From the NCBI GenBank assembly GCA_937895465.1, contig CALAYY010000048.1, forward strand, positions 1 through 11,877: DNA of 11,877 bases, in the 5' to 3' direction. A program made the translations under genes and the position numbers. Shown here piece after piece: positions 1-6,666 of the stretch (positions within the stretch are counted from its first letter, which is position 1; every line of letters starts with the position of its first letter). Under the pieces are notes generated by a model. That model had not been told where the DNA came from and did no database searches. It saw only the letters and a program-made list of their open reading frames with translations. The stretch is from an uncultured Clostridia bacterium. GTDB taxonomy: Bacteria; Bacillota; Clostridia; Christensenellales; DUVY01.

Positions 1-1216
1 GTTTTTTTGAGCGGGGGTTATCACTTGTAATAATGGTATAATCTGATATCTCGCAAACAGTCCTTCCCATTTTGGGGCGTTTATCCCTGTCTCTTTCTCC
101 CCCGCAACCAAATACTGTAATTATTCTGCCCTTACAGAATTCTTTTATACTGCGTAAGATATTTCTTAATCCGTCAGGAGTATGAGCATAATCAATTATT
201 ATTTGTTTTTCTCCATTAGAAAAAGTTTCAAATCTGCCCTTTACCATTTTCAAGTTGTTGATTCCTATGGCAATATCTTGAAGACTGACATTAAGAAGGT
301 AACATGTAAGCGCCGCACACAAAGAGTTATACATATTAAACTTTCCGGGCAACGCAAAAGATATTTCATAAAGCTTATCAAACATATTGATTACAAATTT
401 TTGTCCTTTGATGTCTGAAGAATAATCTATTCCAAAAGCATCTGCTGGATTTTGACAGCCGTATGTAAAGCAAGTTATATTACCGCTGCCGCATATCTTC
501 CTGCCAAGTTCATCATCTGTATTAATTACTGCTATTTTGGCATGTTCGGGAGTAAAAAAGATTGATTTTGCCAGCCTATAATTTTCTATTGTTTTGAAAA
601 AATCCAGATGGTCTTGCGTACAATTGGTTAGTACCGCAATATCTGCAACAATACCATCCATTTTTCTTAAAGCCAGAGCATGAGCAGACACTTCCATTAC
701 AACCCAATCCGTATTACAATCTGCCATACGCCTGAAAATTGAATGAAGCTCTATGGGGTCAGGCGTAGTAAGGGTCGGCGGATAAGTCTTTCCGTCTATG
801 ATTATGCCTGATGTACCTATTAGTCCTACCTTTTTGCCCGAAGCTTCACCAATGCTTTTTATTATGTATGTAGTAGTGGTTTTTCCGTTAGTACCCGTAA
901 TACCTATGAGCTTCATAGACTTAATGGGATTGCCGTAAAAATTAGAAGAAATAACAGCCATAGCACTTCGGACATCATCAACTATAATTTGAGTAATATT
1001 GAGATTAGCAAAAACACGCTGACATACTACTGCTTTTGCGCCTTTTTCAACGGCGTCATAAACAAAATCATGTCCATCAGACTTTTGTCCTTTTAGGCAA
1101 AAAAACAGCCCGCCGTTTTTTACGGCAGCGCTGTTATGAAAAAGACCCGTTATTTCTGCATCCAAACCGATTATTTCTTTTGCACTAAGACCGTATAAAA
1201 TTTGAGATAGTTTCAT
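1..1216 (-). CDS. murE: UDP-N-acetylmuramoyl-tripeptide synthetase MurE, meso-DAP type, 3' end cut by the window edge
   Basis: MurE is a cytoplasmic Mur ligase. It adds the third amino acid to UDP-MurNAc-L-Ala-D-Glu using ATP during peptidoglycan precursor synthesis. I translated 405 codons with no stop before the left edge; full-length MurE is about 480-500 aa, so roughly the last 80-90 residues are missing. Visible features are the N-terminal UDP-binding domain (1-95), the ATP loop GTNGKT (108-113), TTPDP (150-154), the lysine expected to be carbamylated in YRLAKS (about K217), and the C-terminal domain with DNPR at 399-402. DNPR is the motif of meso-diaminopimelate-adding enzymes; lysine-adding enzymes differ there. 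The ATG at 1214-1216 is preceded by AAGGA six bases upstream. One oddity is that the usual DSR near residue 27 reads HNS. The next gene upstream is the SPOR protein, 96 bp away on the same strand. Assignment is very secure. Confidence 0.96.
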   Translation of the reverse strand, partial: MKLSQILYGLSAKEIIGLDAEITGLFHNSAAVKNGGLFFCLKGQKSDGHDFVYDAVEKGAKAVVCQRVFANLNITQIIVDDVRSAMAVISSNFYGNPIKSMKLIGITGTNGKTTTTYIIKSIGEASGKKVGLIGTSGIIIDGKTYPPTLTTPDPIELHSIFRRMADCNTDWVVMEVSAHALALRKMDGIVADIAVLTNCTQDHLDFFKTIENYRLAKSIFFTPEHAKIAVINTDDELGRKICGSGNITCFTYGCQNPADAFGIDYSSDIKGQKFVINMFDKLYEISFALPGKFNMYNSLCAALTCYLLNVSLQDIAIGINNLKMVKGRFETFSNGEKQIIIDYAHTPDGLRNILRSIKEFCKGRIITVFGCGGERDRDKRPKMGRTVCEISDYTIITSDNPRSKK

Positions 1217-1312
1217 ATGTTTTCCTTATCAATTTTTATTCATTTTAACTTTACGGCATCCAAAAAATACTTTGGTTTTTGTCGGAGATTTTCATTTTTT
1301 GTAAAGAATAAA

Positions 1313-2293
1313 TTATGCAATTTCTTTTGCTAAGTCTCGATACTCAATTAATATCTTGGTATAAGCATATTTTATCTCAGAAGAAAGCTTTTCTTTTTGA
1401 GCAGTATTTAAAGAGTTTAATGTCGAAAGCATACTGAGCATTCCTGATTTGATACGCAGGTGTTCTAATCTGCTCTGATTTTTAGTCAAATCAGAATAAT
1501 CGTCAATATGGGTTTTTAAATTATCATGAATTATTTTTATATCCTGCAAAACTGCAGTATCTGTTGTCTGTCCTTTATCAAGTAAAATGCTATGGTCATA
1601 TAATTTTTTGTATATTTCATCCCATTGAGATAAAGATTTTTCAACTGCTTTTTTTATCGATTTATCAGAAAAATTCATAGAAACAGTAGGTACAGTTATG
1701 ACATATTGTGAAGAGGCGAACTGTGTAGTATTGGCTATAACTGTCAGTGCTTGTTCGTATTTAGGATAAACTCCCGCAATTATCCTGTATGACCCGTCAA
1801 CTACAATATATCCCCCTCCGCCTAATTGCCTTATAGTGTTTGACGCCGCCAATGCTTCATTTTCTGATATAAAACTTCCTATTTGAACGGCATAATAATC
1901 TGCTTTTTTATTCTCGGCTTTGTTCATTTTGCCCATCAAATGTCCGATATTTAATCCTTGTGCCAAAAGTGCTGTAAGTAATATAGTAATCAGCAATCCG
2001 CTTACCATAAGCACTATGGCTGTAATGATTTCAGATTTTTTGAGCTTGTTTGTTTTTGGGTAAGCGGCTTGATAGTCTTTGTAGGTTAAAGGATTATAAG
2101 CATGATTATCGTATTGTTGGTCTTTTTCTTTATAGCTACTTAAAGACTTTTGATTTTTGTCGTATAATTCAAGACCTGTATTTTTTTGAGCTGAAAAATC
2201 CTGTTCAAGCTGAAAATCTGCATTGTAATAACCGAGCCGCTTTTTATCATAGCTCCATTCACTATAGTCAATACCGCCTTTATTGTTTTTCAT
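1313..2293 (-). CDS. Membrane-anchored SPOR-domain protein
   Basis: This 326-aa protein has a polar, tyrosine-rich N-terminal region (1-85) and one strongly hydrophobic helix (about 88-112). A SPOR domain follows at about 131-200, starting DYYAVQIGSF and containing YRIIAGVY. A predicted helical C-terminal region fills 205-326. SPOR domains are known to bind glycan strands stripped of stem peptides, typically at division septa or in cell-wall hydrolases. I infer a single-pass protein with the N-terminus in the cytoplasm and the SPOR and C-terminal parts outside. No catalytic domain is recognisable, so it may recruit or regulate a cell-wall enzyme rather than be one. The ATG at 2291-2293 has only a distant GGCAGGG-like ribosome site. 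It lies upstream of murE on the same strand (96-bp gap) and is divergent from the DUF6062 gene. SPOR assignment is firm; role is not known. Confidence 0.85.
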   Translation of the reverse strand: MKNNKGGIDYSEWSYDKKRLGYYNADFQLEQDFSAQKNTGLELYDKNQKSLSSYKEKDQQYDNHAYNPLTYKDYQAAYPKTNKLKKSEIITAIVLMVSGLLITILLTALLAQGLNIGHLMGKMNKAENKKADYYAVQIGSFISENEALAASNTIRQLGGGGYIVVDGSYRIIAGVYPKYEQALTVIANTTQFASSQYVITVPTVSMNFSDKSIKKAVEKSLSQWDEIYKKLYDHSILLDKGQTTDTAVLQDIKIIHDNLKTHIDDYSDLTKNQSRLEHLRIKSGMLSMLSTLNSLNTAQKEKLSSEIKYAYTKILIEYRDLAKEIA

Positions 2294-2296
2294 CGC

Positions 2297-2325
2297 TTGA
2301 AATACCCTGCCTTTTCGTTTATACT
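2297..2325 (+). promoter_or_regulatory. Sigma-A-type promoter for the DUF6062 gene
   Basis: TTGAAA (2297-2302), a 17-bp spacer and TATACT (2320-2325) make a near-consensus promoter pointing right. The start codon at 2359 is preceded by AAGGCGGT (2343-2350) with an 8-base gap, close to a full Shine-Dalgarno sequence. The divergent SPOR gene starts only 65 bp away, so its promoter must overlap this one; I see only a weak minus-strand candidate. Confidence 0.7.
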
Positions 2326-2358
2326 TCTAATTAATATTATGTAAGGCGGTTTTTCTTT

Positions 2359-3033
2359 ATGCAATACAAAATTCATACTACACCAATATGGGATGCCTTT
2401 AAAAAAGATTGTCTTTGCCCTATGTGCGAACTTAATGAACAATTAAGTACAAGGCTTGTTGACCGATTCCTTAACGAAGCTGTTATGGTGCCAACTTCAC
2501 GCCAACTTGTTAATAAATATGGCTTTTGTTCACATCATTACGATCTGCTTTTAATGGGCGATAATATTTTGGGAGTAGCACTTCAAAGTATTACCAGAAC
2601 AGAGCATTTGCAAAACATTTTAAAACCGCCAGTTAATGCAAAAACGGCAAAAAAGCAAGCTGAAATGCTGCTAAAAGAAAGTATGTCCTGTATTATATGT
2701 AGAGAAATGGAAGAAATTATGGATAGATATTATATGACGGTTGCCAATATGTATTATAACGAGCCGCCTTTTATGAAAGTCCTTAACGACTCACAAGGCT
2801 TTTGTCTGTATCATTATGCCAAGTTGTTGGAAAACGCTCATTATGCCCGCAGTAAGACGGAGCAGTTTTTAGAATGTATTTATTCTGTGGAAATTACAAA
2901 ATTATCAAAGCTAAAATCAGATCTAAATTCTTTTACTGAAAAGTTTGATTATCAAAAAAAAGATATTCCTTGGGGTACAAGTAAAGATTCGCCTCTTCGC
3001 GCCTCTAAGATTTTGACACACCGAAAGATATAA
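2359..3033 (+). CDS. DUF6062 family protein with duplicated Cys/His motif
   Basis: This 224-aa soluble protein of unknown function resembles the DUF6062 family found in Clostridia; I recognise it from the overall pattern, not from a search. Its main feature is a tandem pattern. The first unit has CPMC (C20, C23) and then GFCSHHY (C57, H59/H60). The second has CIIC (C111, C114) and then GFCLYHY (C149, H152). The CxxC-to-FC distance is 34 residues in the first and 35 in the second, so the protein is probably an internal duplication in which each half could bind a metal such as zinc through C-C-C-H ligands. The C-terminus contains PWGTSKD (204-210), also typical of the family. There is no signal peptide or membrane helix. 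It sits alone behind its own promoter, converging on the XRE gene. It should not be named as a transporter component. Confidence 0.78.
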   Translation: MQYKIHTTPIWDAFKKDCLCPMCELNEQLSTRLVDRFLNEAVMVPTSRQLVNKYGFCSHHYDLLLMGDNILGVALQSITRTEHLQNILKPPVNAKTAKKQAEMLLKESMSCIICREMEEIMDRYYMTVANMYYNEPPFMKVLNDSQGFCLYHYAKLLENAHYARSKTEQFLECIYSVEITKLSKLKSDLNSFTEKFDYQKKDIPWGTSKDSPLRASKILTHRKI

Positions 3034-3112
3034 CTTATTAAAAAACTATTAATACTATAACGATTAAGCAACTTTTAAAAAACAATTTAATTAAAATTAT
3101 TTGCCCAAAAAC

Positions 3113-3328
3113 TTAATAATCCGTGCGGCCTAACAAATAATCCATGGAACAATCAAAATAATCTGCAAGCCGCCAAACATAAGATACCAGAGGTTCGCCT
3201 TTTCCTAAAATCCAATTAGATATTGCTTGATTGGAAATGCCTGTTTCCCGTGCTAAAATTGATTGATTTATGTTTTTTTCTTTAATCTGTTCTTTTAACC
3301 TTTCTCTGAAAATTTCTAAATTCACCAT
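3113..3328 (-). CDS. Small XRE-family HTH transcriptional repressor
   Basis: This 71-aa protein is almost entirely a Cro/CI-type DNA-binding domain. Helix 2 is about NQSILARETG (21-30) and recognition helix 3 about SNQAISNWILG (32-42). The typical tail LADYFDCSMDYLLGRTD ends the protein. There is no ligand-binding, peptidase or dimerisation extension, so it is a minimal repressor like those of phages, toxin-antitoxin loci or small autoregulated switches. The ATG at 3326-3328 has no strong ribosome site; GGCGA lies nearby. The upstream region carries an 8-bp inverted repeat over its likely -10 (TATAAA, 3352-3357) and two TCCCA/TGGGA palindromes further on. I infer that it represses itself and the divergent 52-aa gene. 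HTH family is certain; targets are inferred. Confidence 0.9.
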   Translation of the reverse strand: MVNLEIFRERLKEQIKEKNINQSILARETGISNQAISNWILGKGEPLVSYVWRLADYFDCSMDYLLGRTDY

Positions 3329-3343
3329 ATCATTCGCCAGTAA

Positions 3344-3372
3344 GTAGTTATTTTATATTAACACATAACTAC
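3344..3372. repeat. Perfect 8-bp inverted repeat between XRE gene and small ORF (candidate operator)
   Basis: GTAGTTAT (3344-3351) and ATAACTAC (3365-3372) are exact reverse complements separated by 13 bp. The repeat covers the likely -10 of the XRE gene on the minus strand and the -35 (TTAACA, 3358-3363) of a plus-strand promoter, so a protein bound here could control both directions. It lacks a following T-run and is not a terminator. Confidence 0.5.
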
Positions 3373-3385
3373 AAGAAAATATAAT
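3358..3385 (+). promoter_or_regulatory. Candidate distal promoter of the 52-aa gene
   Basis: TTAACA (3358-3363), a 16-bp spacer and a perfect TATAAT (3380-3385) point right. Transcription would start near 3392, inside the first TCCCA/TGGGA-type palindrome (3389-3404), giving a leader of about 120 nt to the ATG at 3514. Confidence 0.45.
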
Positions 3386-3388
3386 CAT

Positions 3389-3404
3389 TTCCATATAAAT
3401 GGGA
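3389..3404. promoter_or_regulatory. Operator-like palindrome, copy 1
   Basis: TTCCATATAAATGGGA matches copy 2 (3463-3478) at 13 of 16 positions and has the same two-fold layout, C-C-A at one end and T-G-G-G-A at the other. It overlaps the predicted start of the distal plus-strand promoter. Probable binding site for the neighbouring XRE protein (inference). Confidence 0.5.
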
Positions 3405-3456
3405 TGTTTTCATATATTTTTTGTATGATTTTAATTATAATTTAATATCGTTTTGT

Positions 3457-3485
3457 TTGCGTTCCCATACAAGTGGGAGTATAAT
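3457..3485 (+). promoter_or_regulatory. Candidate proximal promoter of the 52-aa gene, containing operator copy 2
   Basis: A weak -35 (TTGCGT, 3457-3462), a 17-bp spacer and a perfect TATAAT (3480-3485) precede the small gene. The spacer is almost filled by the palindrome TCCCATACAAGTGGGA (3463-3478; 5-bp perfect arms TCCCA and TGGGA). A protein bound there would block RNA polymerase, the classic repressor arrangement. The transcript would begin near 3492 with a leader of about 22 nt. Confidence 0.6.
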
Positions 3486-3513
3486 GAATTCATCTTCATA
3501 TTTTGGAGGTACT

Positions 3514-3672
3514 ATGGACGAGCTGATTTTTATAATAGGTGAGTTATTGGTCTTAGAAACTAATATTATAGAAAAAGTCGTTTATCCGCCTGAAACAGAA
3601 TATCCAGATAACCTTCTGGCTATATGCAAAGACGGTAAAAAATACGAAATCAGTATTCGCAGCTTAGATTAA
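3514..3672 (+). CDS. 52-aa small protein of unknown function
   Basis: I do not recognise this protein. It starts at ATG 3514-3516, preceded by GGAGGT (3505-3510) with an unusually short 3-base gap. The frame is open back to TTG 3421, but that longer start lacks a ribosome site and would run through the proximal promoter, so I reject it. The 52 residues are acidic: a hydrophobic, leucine/isoleucine-rich helix-like first third (MDELIFIIGELLVLETN), a proline-containing turn (YPPETEYPDN) and a strand-like end containing CKDGKKYEIS. It is not clearly a membrane protein because charges interrupt the hydrophobic stretch. The promoter -10, operator palindrome and Shine-Dalgarno sequence argue that it is expressed and regulated, probably by the adjacent divergent XRE repressor. 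It converges on nrdG (71-bp gap). Confidence 0.68.
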   Translation: MDELIFIIGELLVLETNIIEKVVYPPETEYPDNLLAICKDGKKYEISIRSLD

Positions 3673-3743
3673 ATCCTTTATTTGTTTAAATCAAATAGAA
3701 ATTATCAAATTCTAAATTATCTTTAGGTATAATTTTTGATACC

Positions 3744-4259
3744 CTATTGAACACCGCCCCAGCGTTCTGATGTTTCTATGATAACTTTATTTTGTTTTAA
3801 TGATTCTTGCACATTAATTATTCTTTGATTTTTTGAACCTTTAAATTTTAATAGCATGCTTTTTTGCTTTAAAATAAACTTGCCGTCAATTATTATATCG
3901 GCAAGCTTTGCCATCTTACACTTTGATCCGTCTTCCTTTAAAAGCTGCTCAAAGCAATATCCTGTATATACCGCAATTTCGTATTTTTCGTCTTTCAATC
4001 TTGTTAATAAAGGAATTAGGGCGGCGCTCTGTAAAAAAGGCTCGCCGCCGCTTATAGTTATACCTCTTATCAAAGGATTAGACTTGATTTTTTCATACAA
4101 AAAATCTGTATCTATTAATTGTCCGCTTTCATGATTCCATGTATGAGTGTTATGACAGCCCTCACAATGAAAATCACAGCCTTGTGTAAATATTACAAAT
4201 CTTATCCCAGGTCCGTCAACTATTGATTCTTGAATTGTCCCTGCTATTCTTAACTTCAT
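3744..4259 (-). CDS. nrdG: Anaerobic ribonucleoside-triphosphate reductase activating protein NrdG
   Basis: NrdG is a cytoplasmic radical-SAM enzyme. Using a [4Fe-4S] cluster and S-adenosylmethionine, it generates the glycyl radical on NrdD. The protein is 171 aa, normal for the family. It shows the cluster motif C28-x3-C32-x2-C35 in QGCDFHCEGCHN, the SAM-binding GGEPF (71-75), DGKF (125-128) and the C-terminal GSKNQRIINV. The frame is open upstream to 4343, but the family N-terminus corresponds to MKLRIAGTIQ, so I place the start at ATG 4257-4259, 10 bp after the nrdD stop. There is no visible ribosome site in the AT-rich junction, so translation is probably coupled to nrdD. No convincing intrinsic terminator follows; a weak hairpin pairing 3726-3730 with 3739-3743 is present. 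Confidence 0.95.
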   Translation of the reverse strand: MKLRIAGTIQESIVDGPGIRFVIFTQGCDFHCEGCHNTHTWNHESGQLIDTDFLYEKIKSNPLIRGITISGGEPFLQSAALIPLLTRLKDEKYEIAVYTGYCFEQLLKEDGSKCKMAKLADIIIDGKFILKQKSMLLKFKGSKNQRIINVQESLKQNKVIIETSERWGGVQ

Positions 4260-4269
4260 AATGTTATAT

Positions 4270-6594
4270 TTATAAGTTGTGTTTAACTCTGTCGCTTTCT
4301 TCAGCACGCTTGGCGTTATTAAACCTATCCAAAGTACCAACAAGATACCCTGTTATTCTTCTTATTCTATCAAATGATTGTCCGCCGTGCTCCCATTCTT
4401 TTCTTCCGCATTTTGGACATACATCGCCAATAATCCCATTATATCCGCATACAGGGTCACGGTCAACAGGATGGTTAATTGAGCCATAACCTATATTATT
4501 ATCATGCATTGCCCTGACTACGGATTCAAAAGCTTCAATGTTGTTGGCGGTGTCTCCATCAAGTTCTACATAAGTAATATGACCTGCATTGGTAAGCGCA
4601 TGATACGGCCCTTCAATTTTGATTTTCTCGTAAGCAGAAATCGGATAATATACTGGAACATGGAAGCTGTTGGTATAATACTCCCTGTCGGTCACACCCT
4701 TAATAACACCAAATTTTTTACGGTCAAGTTTTACAAACCTTCCTGAAAGCCCTTCAGCCGGTGTAGCCAAAAGGGTAAAGTTAAGATTATACTTTGAAGT
4801 CATCTTATCCATGTAATCACGCATAAAGGTTATTATCTCTAAGCCAAGATTTCTGCTTTCGATTGTTTCGCCGTGATGACGGCCAGTCAATGCTACAAGC
4901 GTTTCTGCTAGACCTATAAATCCAACTGACAATGTACCGTTTTTCAATACTTCTCCAACCTCGTCATCAGGATTTAGTTTTTCTGAATCTATCCATATAC
5001 CCTGCCCCATCAAAAACGGATAGTTGCGAACTTTTTTATGGCGTTGAATTTCAAATCTGTCTAAAAGCTGCCTAACAACAAGCTCTATAATTTTTTCTAA
5101 GTCATTAAAGAAAACATTAATGTCCTTATTTGCTTTGATGGCAAGTCTAGGAAGATTAATTGATGTAAAACTGAGATTTCCTCTGCCGTAGGACACTTCT
5201 TTATCAGGGTTGACTGCATTACCCATAACACGTGTACGGCATCCCATATATGCAATTTCTGTTTCAGGATGGCCGGGCTTATAATACTGTTTATTAAAAG
5301 GAGAATCCAAAAAAGCAAAATTAGGAAAAAGTCTTTTGGCGCTGACACGGCATGCAAGCTTAAAGAGATCATAATTAGGTTCGCCTGGATTATAATTGAC
5401 ACCCTCTTTAACTCTAAAAATATGTATAGGAAAAATAGGTGTTTCCCCAAAACCTAAGCCCGCCTCTGTAGCGAGCAAAATGTTTTTTATAATCATTCTG
5501 CCTTCTTCTGAGGTATCCATACCATAGTTAATTGAACTAAACGGTGTCTGCGCCCCTGCACGGCTGTGCATTGTATTAAGATTATGGACAAGTGCAACCA
5601 TTGCCTTATATGTAGCTTTATCTGTCTGAATAACAGATTCGTTATATGTAAAGTCCTGAACTTTTTGTATTAAGGATTCATCCTTAGTGAATCTTTGCAG
5701 TGCAAGCTTTTCGGCTTTTATAAAAGCATCATCTCGCTTAATAGCAGTTTTTACTCCGCTTGTTTTTTCAATTTCTTCTAATAGCTTTTCACAATCTGAT
5801 AATTTTACATCAGAATTAATAAGCAGCTTTATGGATGAATACAGATTTTGGATATATGTTTTTCTAAATGTTTTGGTAACACCTGTTGCAAGACCATAAT
5901 CAAAGTCAACAATACTCTGACCGCCGTGCTGGTCATTTTGATTGGATTGAATTGCTATGCAAGCAAGTGCGGCATAACTTGAAATATTTTGAGGCTCTCT
6001 CAAAAATCCGTGTCCTGTAGAAAATCCGCCTCTAAATAATTTGACCAATTCTATCTGACAGCAAGTAGTCGTCAATGTATAAAAGTCCAAATCATGAATA
6101 TGTATATCCCCGTCTTTATGGGCTTGGCTTTGTTCAGTGCGCAATATGTATTTTTCATAAAAATCCTTAGAGCCTTCTGAACCGTATTTTAACATTGTGC
6201 CCATAGCGGTATCTCCGTCTATGTTAGCATTATCTCTTTTGATATCGCTTTCTTTAGAATCTGTAAAGGTAAGCTCATTATAAATACGCATTAAAGAGCT
6301 ATTTCTCTCTCTAACCTGCGAACGCTGAGCACGATATAAGATATACTTTTTGGCTACATATGCATAGCCGTTTTCCATAAGTACCTGCTCGACCAAATCC
6401 TGCACTTGTTCCACACTAGGATTATGGTCAGAAAAATTGGTATTAAGCATTTTATCAACAATGCCTGCAAGTCTTTGATTTTCATCCGCATCATTGCGTC
6501 CACAAGCACTCATTGCTTTTGAAATTGCAGAAGTAATTTTGTTAACATCATATTCCGCCTTTCTGCCGTCCCGTTTTATTATTGCCTTAACCAT
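4270..6594 (-). CDS. nrdD: Anaerobic ribonucleoside-triphosphate reductase NrdD (class III)
   Basis: NrdD makes deoxyribonucleotides from ribonucleoside triphosphates in the absence of oxygen. The 774-aa protein starts with an ATP-cone allosteric domain (about 3-93, KAIIKRDGRKAEYDVNKI) and continues into the ten-stranded barrel. Key residues include paired C178-C179 (TTTCCQIEL), the RAGAQTPFSSINYG loop (345-358), the finger-loop cysteine C452 in YMGCRTRV, and the glycyl-radical site G749 in RRITGYL near the C-terminus. The C-terminal metal site shows C716, C726 and C729 (VCGY...CPKC); the fourth position of the usual CxxC pair is D713. I chose ATG 6592-6594 because GGAGG sits six bases upstream and the ATP-cone begins there, although the frame is open to 6699. 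It is regulated by a consensus promoter carrying two NrdR-like boxes. It forms an operon with nrdG. Confidence 0.97.
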   Translation of the reverse strand: MVKAIIKRDGRKAEYDVNKITSAISKAMSACGRNDADENQRLAGIVDKMLNTNFSDHNPSVEQVQDLVEQVLMENGYAYVAKKYILYRAQRSQVRERNSSLMRIYNELTFTDSKESDIKRDNANIDGDTAMGTMLKYGSEGSKDFYEKYILRTEQSQAHKDGDIHIHDLDFYTLTTTCCQIELVKLFRGGFSTGHGFLREPQNISSYAALACIAIQSNQNDQHGGQSIVDFDYGLATGVTKTFRKTYIQNLYSSIKLLINSDVKLSDCEKLLEEIEKTSGVKTAIKRDDAFIKAEKLALQRFTKDESLIQKVQDFTYNESVIQTDKATYKAMVALVHNLNTMHSRAGAQTPFSSINYGMDTSEEGRMIIKNILLATEAGLGFGETPIFPIHIFRVKEGVNYNPGEPNYDLFKLACRVSAKRLFPNFAFLDSPFNKQYYKPGHPETEIAYMGCRTRVMGNAVNPDKEVSYGRGNLSFTSINLPRLAIKANKDINVFFNDLEKIIELVVRQLLDRFEIQRHKKVRNYPFLMGQGIWIDSEKLNPDDEVGEVLKNGTLSVGFIGLAETLVALTGRHHGETIESRNLGLEIITFMRDYMDKMTSKYNLNFTLLATPAEGLSGRFVKLDRKKFGVIKGVTDREYYTNSFHVPVYYPISAYEKIKIEGPYHALTNAGHITYVELDGDTANNIEAFESVVRAMHDNNIGYGSINHPVDRDPVCGYNGIIGDVCPKCGRKEWEHGGQSFDRIRRITGYLVGTLDRFNNAKRAEESDRVKHNL

Positions 6595-6614
6595 TATATC
6601 CTCCAAAAAATCGA

Positions 6615-6630
6615 TATCAAAATGTAGTGT
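6615..6630. promoter_or_regulatory. NrdR-box-like site, promoter-distal
   Basis: The 16-mer 6615-6630 (TATCAAAATGTAGTGT) matches the known NrdR-box pattern acaCwAtATaTwGtgt at about 11 of 16 positions by my count. It begins at the predicted nrdD transcription start and lies downstream of the -10. Its partner starts 31 bp away, three helical turns, as is usual for paired NrdR boxes. Confidence 0.65.
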
Positions 6631-6636
6631 TTTTTG

Positions 6637-6666
6637 ATTATAACTCCACAATATGTAGTATGTCAA
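6637..6666 (-). promoter_or_regulatory. nrdD-nrdG promoter (consensus -35 and -10)
   Basis: Read on the minus strand, TTGACA (6661-6666), an 18-bp spacer and TATAAT (6637-6642) are both perfect hexamers. The start would be near 6630, giving a leader of about 36 nt with GGAGG before the ATG. Such a strong promoter normally needs a repressor, which fits the two NrdR-like boxes. Confidence 0.85.
6646..6661. promoter_or_regulatory. NrdR-box-like site in the promoter spacer
   Basis: CCACAATATGTAGTAT matches the NrdR-box pattern acaCwAtATaTwGtgt at about 13 of 16 positions. It occupies the spacer of the nrdD promoter, touching the -35. NrdR is an ATP-cone zinc repressor that binds two boxes 31-32 bp apart when dATP is plentiful (known for the family). 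The nrdR gene is not in this window. Confidence 0.75.

Noticed and set aside
182..418. Open frame of 78 aa on the plus strand
   Set aside because: It lies entirely antisense inside murE, whose frame is intact with all Mur ligase motifs; no ribosome site or family resemblance.
2050..2334. Open frame of 94 aa on the plus strand
   Set aside because: It is antisense to the SPOR gene's N-terminal half and runs through the promoter of the DUF6062 gene.
3421..3513. N-terminal extension of the 52-aa protein from TTG 3421 (83 aa)
   Set aside because: No ribosome site at the TTG, and the extension covers the TATAAT box and operator copy 2. ATG 3514 has GGAGGT just before it.
3113..3672. Classical toxin-antitoxin pair
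   Set aside because: The XRE gene and the small gene are divergent rather than an operon, and the 52-aa protein resembles no toxin family I know.
3673..3743. Possible bidirectional terminator between the 52-aa gene and nrdG
   Set aside because: TATTTG/CAAATA (3679-3697) and GGTAT/ATACC (3726-3743) hairpins are short and AT-rich and lack clear T-runs.
4260..4343. Longer NrdG start (199 aa)
   Set aside because: The extra 28 residues overlap the nrdD end in another frame and do not belong to the family N-terminus.
5097..5450. Open frame of 117 aa on the minus strand inside nrdD
   Set aside because: Alternative frame of a fully intact, conserved gene.
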